Positions 50,220-56,906 of a stretch of 64,000 nucleotides of DNA are shown piece by piece. The notes under the pieces are model-generated. The model had not been told where the DNA came from. It worked only from the letters and a program-made list of their open reading frames with translations, and ran no database searches. This stretch comes from Paraburkholderia largidicola (GTDB taxonomy: Bacteria; Pseudomonadota; Gammaproteobacteria; Burkholderiales; Burkholderiaceae). The stretch lies in assembly GCF_013426895.1 (NCBI RefSeq), contig NZ_AP023175.1:2294001-2358000 (forward strand). Direction: 5' to 3'. Every line of letters begins with the position of its first letter. Within the stretch, counting starts at the first letter, position 1. The translations under genes were made by a program, and so were the position numbers.

Positions 50220-50501
50220 TTAATCGAATGAAAGATGCTGCGGCGCTTCGCTGATCGACGAGACGTACGGTTGAAGACTGCTGGGCACGGCGAGGGTTCC
50301 GCTCGTGGCGGAAGAACAGGAAAAAAGCTGGCGGAATGCGTCATCCGGCATACGCGCGGACAGCGTGGCGTGGCCCTCGCCGCTGATCTGCATGCCGAGC
50401 TGCTCGGCGGCGAGTCGGGCCGATTCGCGTGCCGCGTCGGTGCGGCATGGGTCGTGCAGCAGAAGCTGCAGACGACGTACAGGGCAGGTTTCGTTCGTCA
50501 T
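50220..50501 (-). CDS. Small stand-alone propeptide-like protein upstream of the subtilase
   Basis: 93 residues from ATG 50501 (GGAGG 5-6 bases upstream; an in-frame GTG at 50507 overlaps the ribosome site). The segment LGMQISGEGHATLSARMPDD followed by AFRQLF aligns with the subtilase propeptide segment RGFTLTGRGSLSASMRCTRA followed by QFEAVF: shared G-x-x-[IL]-[ST]-G-x-G, LSA-x-M and F-x-x-[LV]-F. It lacks any catalytic residue and has four Cys. It lies 80 bases upstream of the subtilase gene on the same strand. Likely a folding helper or inhibitor for the peptidase; this is inference from similarity and position. Confidence 0.7.
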   Translation of the reverse strand: MTNETCPVRRLQLLLHDPCRTDAARESARLAAEQLGMQISGEGHATLSARMPDDAFRQLFSCSSATSGTLAVPSSLQPYVSSISEAPQHLSFD

Positions 50502-50562
50502 CGCCACCTCCGGATGGGTCGCAACAGAACGCGCCGTTGTGCCTCGAAGCAGGCTTTCGATG

Positions 50563-51570
50563 TTACGCCTGCTCGTGCAATTGCGCTGCTTTCACCGTCT
50601 GCCGCGGATGCGCCTGCGATTGCGCGATGAAGCGGTCGATGGCCGAAGCCAGCGCATGCGGATACTGATACATCATCGCGTGACCCGCCGAGCGCACCAC
50701 CAGCAACTGCGCGTCGGTCAGCGTGCGGGCCAGCGCTTCGGCGTTCTGCTTCGACAGGATGGTGTCGTCGTCGCCCGTGAGGATCAGCGTGTCGGTGTGC
50801 AGCGTGCGCAGCGCGCCGGCGGCGGCATCGTCCTGTTCCCACGCGCGCAGTAGCGCCGTCTGGCCCGCCGTCACGGTCGCGGAGATGGCCGGCGACGCGT
50901 AGCCGGCGGGCACGAACATGTTCTTGCGGAAGCATCCGCCCGCCGCGTTCGCAGCCGATGGCGGAAACAGAACCTTCATCACGTCGTTGAATGTCGTGCC
51001 CGGTTTGCCGGACAGCGTGGCTTCGACGTCGGGCGCGACGGGCACGCCGAGGTGTCCAGGCGCGGGCGCGCTCATCAGCACGATGCGCTGCACGTTTGCG
51101 GCGTGGTCGATGGCGAGTTGCGTGGCGACTGCGCCGCCCATCGACCAGCCGAGCACGGTCACGTCCCGCAACTTCAATGTGTCGATCAGCGCGGAGAGAT
51201 CGCTTGCCATGTCCTGCACGGTGAAGCTCGACGCCGTCGGCAGCGAGCGGCCCACACCGCGATTGTCGAAGACGATCACTTCATGATGTTTCGCGAGGTC
51301 CGCGAGAAACGCCGCGTCCCATTCGGAGAGCGTCGCGCGAAAGCCTGTCTGCAGGACGATGGGACTGCCGTGGCCGAAGCGGTAATACGCGATGTCGCCT
51401 TGCGGCGTGTGCGCGATCTGCTCGCGTGCCGACGGATCGTGGTCCGGCCGGTTCGCGACGACAGGGCAGAGGTTTTCGAGCGGATAGCTGACGGTCTTCG
51501 CATCGACGGGGCCCGCGACGATGCCCGCAAGCAACGCGGCGAGCGGGACGATGGCATGCAGACGGTTCAT
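50563..51570 (-). CDS. Exported alpha/beta hydrolase
   Basis: 335 residues. A signal peptide (LHAIVPLAALLAGIVAGPVDA) is followed by an alpha/beta-hydrolase domain: oxyanion region GSPIVLQTGFRATLSEWDAA, VIVFDNRGVGRS, nucleophile elbow GWSMGGAVATQLA (Ser at about residue 144), LILTGDDDTILS (acid Asp) and VVRSAGHAMMYQYPHALA (His). All three triad members are present. Probable esterase or lipase-like activity in the periplasm. A small membrane protein gene lies 63 bases upstream on the same strand and may be cotranscribed. Confidence 0.88.
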   Translation of the reverse strand: MNRLHAIVPLAALLAGIVAGPVDAKTVSYPLENLCPVVANRPDHDPSAREQIAHTPQGDIAYYRFGHGSPIVLQTGFRATLSEWDAAFLADLAKHHEVIVFDNRGVGRSLPTASSFTVQDMASDLSALIDTLKLRDVTVLGWSMGGAVATQLAIDHAANVQRIVLMSAPAPGHLGVPVAPDVEATLSGKPGTTFNDVMKVLFPPSAANAAGGCFRKNMFVPAGYASPAISATVTAGQTALLRAWEQDDAAAGALRTLHTDTLILTGDDDTILSKQNAEALARTLTDAQLLVVRSAGHAMMYQYPHALASAIDRFIAQSQAHPRQTVKAAQLHEQA

Positions 51571-51633
51571 GACAATGCTCCTTGCGCGGCAGGCCGGCGG
51601 CGGCGCGCGGTCACACGTTGCGTTTCGTGTGGC

Positions 51634-51813
51634 TTACAGGAAGTGCGAGGTTTCCGCATGGCGAACGGCGACGGGGCGCCGGCTCGAAACACGCTCCGTT
51701 TGCAGCGTGAGCCAGTTGTCGATCTTTTCGGCGGCAATCGCGAGCAACACCGAAACGATCATGACGCTCGCGCCGAGTGCGCAGAAGACGAGGAAGGGCG
51801 GGTGAAAGTCCAT
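51634..51813 (-). CDS. Small membrane protein (59 residues)
   Basis: Starts at ATG 51813 with AGGAG 6 bases upstream. One membrane helix (PPFLVFCALGASVMIVSVLLAI spans about 5-26, written here as its N-part PPFLVFCALGASVMIV) followed by a charged cytoplasmic tail (EKIDNWLTLQTERVSSRRPV). No family known. Position suggests it is cotranscribed with the alpha/beta hydrolase gene. Confidence 0.6.
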   Translation of the reverse strand: MDFHPPFLVFCALGASVMIVSVLLAIAAEKIDNWLTLQTERVSSRRPVAVRHAETSHFL

Positions 51814-51948
51814 GGTGGCTCCTGATTTGCCGTTGATGCTCGATGTCGTCGTTGCCAGCTCGACTGTGCGGTCCTGGCTGGCTGTGACGACATCATGCGT
51901 CACGCAAATGAGGAGAAAATTAGGCGCGGGCGGGCGTGGCCCTGGTGC

Positions 51949-52860
51949 CTATTGCGGCGCGTTTTCGCCCTTTCCAACACCTGCGCGCTCAAGCAGCCAA
52001 TGCGTGAAAGCGGCCACCTTCTCGACGCGGAATTCGTTCTTTCGATACGACAGAAAATGCGTGTCGCGCTCGAAGCGCACGAACGCGTCGCTGCGCACTT
52101 CGATGAGATCGCCGCGCACGATTTCGCGTTCGGCGAGCCGCACGCTTTCGAGCACCACGCCCATGCCGTCGGCTGCCGCCGAGATGCCGAGCGCGGCGCG
52201 ATCGAACGACGGACGGGGCGTGGTCGGCATGTCGAGCCCGTTGGCCGCGAACCAGTCGGCCCACGTGACGCGGCTCAGTTGCGTATCGATCAGCGTCAGT
52301 TCGCTCATGCGCGTCGCGACGGACGCGGCGTCGCCCAGCAGCGCGGGCGAGCAGAGCGGAACGATCGCTTCGCGGCCCAGTGGCACGGTGTCGATGCCGG
52401 GACGATCGAGCGCGCTGCCGTACGAAATTTCGACGTCCACTTCCTGCACGCGCGTGAGGTCGAGCGGCTCGGCGCCCGTCGACAGACGGATGGTGATGTG
52501 CGGATACGCCTTGTTGAATTCGGGCAGCTTCGGGCCGAGCCATTTCACCGCGAAGCTCGGCGCGCAATGCACGGCGAGCACCTGTGCGTCGGGCGCGAGC
52601 ATGACCTCGCTGCAGGCCGCCTCGACGACATCGAACACGCGGCTCAGGCTTTCGAGCAGACGCACGGCTTCGGGCGTGGGTTCGATACGCCGGTTGCGCC
52701 GCAGAAACAGCGGGCGCCCGAAATATTCTTCGAGTTCTTTCACCTGATGACTGATCGCCGACGGCGTCAGATGCAACTCCTGTGCGGCGAGCGCGAAGCT
52801 CTCCAGCCGGGCGGCGGCTTCGAAGGAGCGCAGCAGCACGAAATTCGGCATGCGCCTCAT
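51949..52860 (-). CDS. LysR-family transcriptional regulator (GcvA-like)
   Basis: About 303 residues from ATG 52860; ATGs at 52890 and 52908 are in frame but lie in a dyad that looks like an operator. DNA-binding domain: NFVLLRSFEAAARLESFALA, HLTPSAISHQVKELEEYFGR, PLFLRRNRRIEPTPEA. Effector domain: QVLAVHCAPSFAVKWLGPKL and ELTLIDTQLSRVTWADWFAA, as in the GcvA/AmpR subgroup. Divergent from the class II aldolase and ACS-type MFS genes, which it probably controls. Confidence 0.9.
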   Translation of the reverse strand: MRRMPNFVLLRSFEAAARLESFALAAQELHLTPSAISHQVKELEEYFGRPLFLRRNRRIEPTPEAVRLLESLSRVFDVVEAACSEVMLAPDAQVLAVHCAPSFAVKWLGPKLPEFNKAYPHITIRLSTGAEPLDLTRVQEVDVEISYGSALDRPGIDTVPLGREAIVPLCSPALLGDAASVATRMSELTLIDTQLSRVTWADWFAANGLDMPTTPRPSFDRAALGISAAADGMGVVLESVRLAEREIVRGDLIEVRSDAFVRFERDTHFLSYRKNEFRVEKVAAFTHWLLERAGVGKGENAPQ

Positions 52861-52885
52861 GTGTTTCCCGTTCAGGTGAATGTCA

Positions 52886-52901
52886 TTCATGCTTTCATGA
52901 A
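52886..52901. promoter_or_regulatory. TTCATG-CTTT-CATGAA dyad, candidate LysR operator
   Basis: Perfect 6-4-6 inverted repeat in the divergent promoter between the lysR-type gene and the class II aldolase gene. A second dyad CATGTG (52938-52943) / CACATG (52957-52962) lies closer to the aldolase gene. LysR proteins commonly occupy two such sites; assignment is inference. Confidence 0.45.
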
Positions 52902-52978
52902 CAACCATCGTTTGTCAACGCGATCGGCGGGAACGACCATGTGCTTACCTAATGTCCACATGTTCAAAAGGAGCCGAC

Positions 52979-53821
52979 ATGTCCGAAGTGATGGAAGCCC
53001 CATCGAAAGCGATCGACCTCAAGGGCCGCGTCTCGATCTATCAGCCCGAGCAGGACGGCCTGATCTTTCCGCAACTGCCGACCTTCGAGAGCCACGCGCA
53101 GCACCGGCAGTATCTGAAGGAGCGCCTCGTCGCCGCCTGCCGCGCGTTTGCGCTGCAGGGCTTCGATTACGGCTTCGCGGGTCATCTGACGGTGCGTGAT
53201 CCGGAGCATCCGGGCCTCTACTGGACGAACCCGATGGCCGTGCATTTCTCGCAGGTCAAGGTATCGAACCTGATCTGCGCGGACCACGAAGGCCATGTGG
53301 TCGAGGGCGACTATGCGATCAATCGCGCGGGCTTCGTGCTGCACGCGGCCGTTCACGAGATGCATCAGGACATCGTCGCGATGTGTCACGCGCATACCGT
53401 GTACGGCACCGCGTTCGCATCGCTCGGCAAGAAGCTCGATCCCATCAGTCAGGATGCGGCTGCCTTTTTCGAAGACCACGTCGTGATCGGCGAGGAAGCG
53501 GGACAGGTCGCCGTCGAAGTGAAGGCGGGCCACAAGGTCGCGCATGCCTTCAAGGGCGTGAAGGCGGCGATTCACCAGAACCACGGGCTGCTGACGGCGA
53601 GCCGGCACAGCATCGAATCGGCCGCGTTCTGGTTCATCGCGCTCGAACGCTGCTGCCAGCAGCAACTGATGATCGAGTCGACGGGCCTCAAGCCGCGCTT
53701 CGTGACGGAAGAACGCGCGCGCTATAGCCGCGAGCATGTCGGCAGCGAATACATCGGCTGGCTGCATTTCCAGACCATCTGGGATCAGCTCGTGAAGACG
53801 CAGCCCGACATGTTCGATTAA
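52979..53821 (+). CDS. Class II aldolase/adducin-family protein
   Basis: 280 residues; AAGGAG 5-6 bases before ATG 52979. The domain runs from about residue 40: RLVAACRAFALQGFDYGFAG, HLTVRDPEHPGLYWTNPMAV, then the metal site CHAHTVYGTAFASLG (two His), AAFFEDHVVIGEE and IHQNHGLLTASRHSIESAAF with a third His. This agrees with the zinc-dependent class II aldolase/adducin family, closest to decarboxylating or hydroxy-acid members. The substrate is probably a phosphate-free organic acid, given the ACS-type carrier that follows. Divergent from a LysR gene. Confidence 0.85.
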   Translation: MSEVMEAPSKAIDLKGRVSIYQPEQDGLIFPQLPTFESHAQHRQYLKERLVAACRAFALQGFDYGFAGHLTVRDPEHPGLYWTNPMAVHFSQVKVSNLICADHEGHVVEGDYAINRAGFVLHAAVHEMHQDIVAMCHAHTVYGTAFASLGKKLDPISQDAAAFFEDHVVIGEEAGQVAVEVKAGHKVAHAFKGVKAAIHQNHGLLTASRHSIESAAFWFIALERCCQQQLMIESTGLKPRFVTEERARYSREHVGSEYIGWLHFQTIWDQLVKTQPDMFD

Positions 53822-53915
53822 AGCCGGCTCATTGCAGTACGACGCGGCGGGCGACATTGCATTGTCCTCCCGCCGCAATCATCCAACGAGATCAATACAC
53901 GACGGAGACATCCCC

Positions 53916-55229
53916 ATGAGTTCGATCAGCCAGGACGTGTATCTGCAGCGTTCGGGAGCGGGCGTCTATGCGAAGGTCGCATGGCGCCTGATTCCATTCT
54001 TGTTCTTCTGCTATCTGTGCGCTTACCTCGATCGCATCAACGTCAGCTTTGCGAAGCTGCAGATGCTGCAGGATCTCGGGATGAGCGATGCCGTCTATGG
54101 GCTTGGCGCGGGGATTTTCTTCGTCGGCTATCTGATGTTCGAAGTGCCGAGCAATCTGATTCTGCTCAAGGTGGGAGCACGGCGGTGGATTGCGCGGATC
54201 ATGGTGACGTGGGGCGTGATTTCGGCGGCGATGATGTTCGTGTCGACGCCGACGCAGTTCTACGTGGTGCGGTTTCTGTTGGGCGTTGCTGAGGCCGGGT
54301 TCTTTCCGGCGATTCTTTTGTATCTGACGTACTGGTTTCCTGCTGGACGGCGTAGCAAGGTGACGGCGCTTTTCATGACGGGGATTCCGATGTCGGGTGT
54401 GATCGGCGGTCCGTTGTCGGGCTGGATCATGCATTCGATGAGCGGCGCGCATGGCATTGCCGGCTGGCAGTGGCTGTTTCTGCTGGAAGGTATTCCGACG
54501 GTGCTCGTCGGGATCGTTGCGTTCTTTTATCTCGACGACAAGGTGTCGGATGCACGGTGGCTGCGTGATGACGAGAAGGCGATGATCGAAGCCGATTTGC
54601 AGGCGGAGAGTGGGCATCACAAGCTGCATTCGCTGCGCGATGGGCTGGCGAGTCCGCGTGTGCTGTTGCTGTCGGCGATCTACTTTTTCTTCACGATGGG
54701 GTTGTATGGGGTGAGCTTCTGGCTTCCTTCGCTCGTCAAGGCTTCGGGGGTGTCGGGGACGTTGAATATCGGGCTGCTGTCGGCTGTGCCTTATGCGGCG
54801 GCGGCTGTCACGATGGTGCTCGTCGGGCGGAGTTCGGATCGATATGGCGAGCGGCGTTGGCATCTTGCGTTGCCTGGCGTGGTTGGCGCGATTGCGTTGT
54901 GTGCGAGTGTCGTCTATGCGCATCAGACGGTGCTGGCGATGATCGCGCTCACTGTTGGGACGATGGGTGTTATTACGACGATTTCGCAGTTTTGGACTGT
55001 GCCGCCGGCTGTTTTGCAAGGTACCGCTGCCGCTGGCGGGATTGCGCTTGCTAATTCGGTTGGGTCGATTTCGGGGGTTGTGAGTCCGTATGTGATCGGG
55101 TTTTTGCAGACTTCGACTGGGTCTACTGGGAGTGGGGTCGTTGGGATTGCTGTCAGTATGGTTCTTGGGAGTTTGTTGACGCTTACGCTGCGGCGGGCGC
55201 ATGTGAACGTTTTTTCCAAGCGGGAATAG
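53916..55229 (+). CDS. MFS transporter, anion:cation symporter (ACS) type
   Basis: 437 residues, about 12 helices. The opening RLIPFLFFCYLCAYLDRINV and SFAKLQMLQDLGMSDAVYGL are diagnostic of the ACS family (phthalate, tartrate, glucarate carriers), and YLMFEVPSNLILLKVGARRW contains the motif A-like loop. GGAG 8 bases before ATG 53916. Downstream partner of the class II aldolase gene, so it likely imports the aldolase substrate, an organic anion. The codon use changes along the gene: normal GC-ending codons at the start, then increasing GGG, GTT, TTG and ACT codons toward the end, just before the palindromic element. Confidence 0.9.
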   Translation: MSSISQDVYLQRSGAGVYAKVAWRLIPFLFFCYLCAYLDRINVSFAKLQMLQDLGMSDAVYGLGAGIFFVGYLMFEVPSNLILLKVGARRWIARIMVTWGVISAAMMFVSTPTQFYVVRFLLGVAEAGFFPAILLYLTYWFPAGRRSKVTALFMTGIPMSGVIGGPLSGWIMHSMSGAHGIAGWQWLFLLEGIPTVLVGIVAFFYLDDKVSDARWLRDDEKAMIEADLQAESGHHKLHSLRDGLASPRVLLLSAIYFFFTMGLYGVSFWLPSLVKASGVSGTLNIGLLSAVPYAAAAVTMVLVGRSSDRYGERRWHLALPGVVGAIALCASVVYAHQTVLAMIALTVGTMGVITTISQFWTVPPAVLQGTAAAGGIALANSVGSISGVVSPYVIGFLQTSTGSTGSGVVGIAVSMVLGSLLTLTLRRAHVNVFSKRE

Positions 55230-55356
55230 GGGGGGCGGGTTTTTTTGTCTGCGACGCTGGTTGGGGGTTTTGCTGGCGCTCGCGGGGTGAGTTTTTTGCG
55301 CGGCTGGTTTGGGGTTTTTGTGTTTTGCGCTGGCATCCGCGTGATGTTATTGGTTT

Positions 55357-55471
55357 GCAAGCGTTGCCCCTGTGCGGGGCGGCACCTACTTTTCTTTGCC
55401 GCCGCAAAGAAAAGTAGGCAAAAGAAAGCGGCTCACACCGCCAGCACGTGTGCCTATCCACGGGCCCCCAA
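55357..55471 (+). repeat. Left 115-base arm, with inner 15-bp hairpin
   Basis: Exactly complementary to 55843-55957 over 115 bases without gap or mismatch. It contains its own hairpin: CCTACTTTTCTTTGC (55385-55399), loop CGCC, GCAAAGAAAAGTAGG (55404-55418). Confidence 0.95.
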
Positions 55472-55842
55472 CGTCCCCATCCTTCACACGGCAGTGCCCT
55501 CGCCGGTGCTCGTTGCCAACGCTTCGAACAATCGCATCACCCGCTTCAGGCACCCACACAACGGCAGACGGCAGCAAATGGTATGCGCCGCCCAGGTGGC
55601 AAACTGTGTGTAGGTTGTCGCGCCGTTTAGCGTGGCGCGCTTACAGGGCGGAACGCGTGCGCTATCGGTCCGAAGTGAGGCGTGTGAGGCACTACGGCCT
55701 ACACACAGTTTGCCACCTGGGCGGCGGTGGACTGTCTGGCGCGGCATGCGGTAACGCGGGCGCGCGAAGCGGGTGATGCGTAGAGAGAGAACGTTGGCGA
55801 CGAGCGCGAACCATAGCGTTGCCGTGTGAAGCGTAAGACCCT

Positions 55843-55957
55843 TTGGGGGCCCGTGGATAGGCACACGTGCTGGCGGTGTGAGCCGCTTTCTTTTGCCTAC
55901 TTTTCTTTGCGGCGGCAAAGAAAAGTAGGTGCCGCCCCGCACAGGGGCAACGCTTGC
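55843..55957 (-). repeat. Right 115-base arm, with inner 15-bp hairpin
   Basis: Reverse complement of the left arm. Its own hairpin has stems 55896-55910 and 55915-55929 with loop GGCG. Confidence 0.95.
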
Positions 55958-56065
55958 GAACCAGAAGCAAAACGCGGATGCCAGCGCAAACTCAAAACCA
56001 GCCGCACCACGAAGTCACACCGCGAATGCGAGAAAAAACCTCAACGAGCGTCGCAGACAAAAAAA

Positions 56066-56734
56066 CTAACCCGCCTTCAGCATCTCCCCAAGCCTGGCAA
56101 CAAGATTCTGCCTCGCACTGCTAGTGTGAAACTCGGTAAGCTCAGCAGCCCGCGCGGCATCGCCCGCAGCAATTGCATCAGCGATGGCCTGATGCTCATC
56201 CCATATCGAATCCCGCAACCGCGAAGACTGCAAAACGGCGCCCATCACGCGGCGCAAATGCACCCAATGCAACTGCGCACTCTCGACGATCAACGGATTC
56301 CCCGACGCCTCATAAATAGCCGAATGAAAAGCTATATCGGCATCGATCATCGCCTTCACGTCCTTGCCCTTCGATACCAGCCGCCCGCGCATGATCAACG
56401 CGCTATCGATCACCGCGCCGCGCTCAGCGGCAAGCTTCGCCGCCAGCGTATCCAGCGCGCCGCGCACCTGGTACAGATGACTCGTCCACTCGACATCGAG
56501 CGGCGCGACCAGCACGCCGCGCCCCGGCGCATCCTGCACCAGCCCGTCCTTCTTCAACAGACGCAGCGCCTGCAGCACAGGTGAACGCGACACCGCGAAC
56601 TGCTCCGCAATCTCTTCCTGCGTCAAGCGCGTGCCCGGCGCGAGCGAGCCGTCGCTGATCGCATCAGCCAACACGCGGTACACCTCCTCGACATAGTCGG
56701 GACGGACCTGCAGCTTTTCGAATTTCAGTGTCAT
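56066..56734 (-). CDS. GntR-family regulator, FCD (FadR) subfamily
   Basis: 222 residues. Winged helix at 10-75: YVEEVYRVLADAISDGSLAP, TRLTQEEIAEQFAVSRSPVL, QALRLLKKDGLVQDAPGRGV. Residues 85-215 form the all-helical FCD domain with HLYQVRGALDTLAAKLAAER, metal-type residues in DADIAFHSAIYEASGN and the final helix DAARAAELTEFHTSSARQNL. It usually binds an organic acid. Divergent from the Rieske oxygenase gene; two related motifs in the shared promoter are probable operators. Its stop codon touches the outer arm of the palindromic element, and its 3' third uses many G/T-ending codons. Confidence 0.9.
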   Translation of the reverse strand: MTLKFEKLQVRPDYVEEVYRVLADAISDGSLAPGTRLTQEEIAEQFAVSRSPVLQALRLLKKDGLVQDAPGRGVLVAPLDVEWTSHLYQVRGALDTLAAKLAAERGAVIDSALIMRGRLVSKGKDVKAMIDADIAFHSAIYEASGNPLIVESAQLHWVHLRRVMGAVLQSSRLRDSIWDEHQAIADAIAAGDAARAAELTEFHTSSARQNLVARLGEMLKAG

Positions 56735-56748
56735 GTCAACCCTCTGTA

Positions 56749-56845
56749 CTTTGGATACAGACTACATTGCGGTTACGTTCAGGTCAACCTTAGGTGTAAA
56801 CCTTGATTGGCGGCGATTCTGCACATGCTTAATCTTTGTATACAG
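56749..56845. promoter_or_regulatory. Pair of CTTTGKATACAGA sites, candidate GntR/FCD operators
   Basis: CTTTGGATACAGA at 56749-56761 and CTTTGTATACAGA at 56833-56845, differing at one base and 84 bases apart (eight DNA turns). The second contains the palindrome TGTATACA. They lie between the gntR start (56734) and the oxygenase start (56907). GTATAC-centred sites are known for FCD regulators, so this is a strong candidate. Confidence 0.65.
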
Positions 56846-56906
56846 AGTTCGGTATCCGCATTCAGGCGAACGAAAGCAGTCAAAACCCACATTCAAAGGA
56901 GCGGTC

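Larger units (their letters stand above)
55239..56066. repeat. Large concentric imperfect palindrome between convergent genes
   Basis: The whole space between the MFS stop (55229) and the gntR stop (56066-56068) folds back on itself around base 55656. Outer arms: 20 bases GTTTTTTTGTCTGCGACGCT at 55239-55258 and its exact complement at 56047-56066. Middle arms: 115 bases, perfect, 55357-55471 with 55843-55957. Inner arms: 27 bases, perfect, 55588-55614 with 55698-55724. Between them pairing is partial. No transposase gene, no target duplication seen. Short frames in it are artefacts of the repeat. I associate the TTTTCTTTGC-type core with dispersed intergenic repeats of Paraburkholderia genomes, from memory. 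Confidence 0.92.

Noticed and set aside
47431..50223. Plus-strand open frame of 930 codons opposite nudC and the subtilase
   Set aside because: It is antisense to two genes with complete catalytic motifs; its translation is Arg/Ala/His-rich without any motif. It results from GC-rich codon structure.
53892..55202. Minus-strand open frame of 436 codons opposite the ACS-type carrier
   Set aside because: Translation is dominated by Arg, His, Pro and Asn; it owes its length to the unusual G/T codon use of the real gene.
55372..55970. Several short frames inside the palindrome on both strands
   Set aside because: The same peptides appear from both arms because the DNA is an inverted repeat; I read them as artefacts, not genes.
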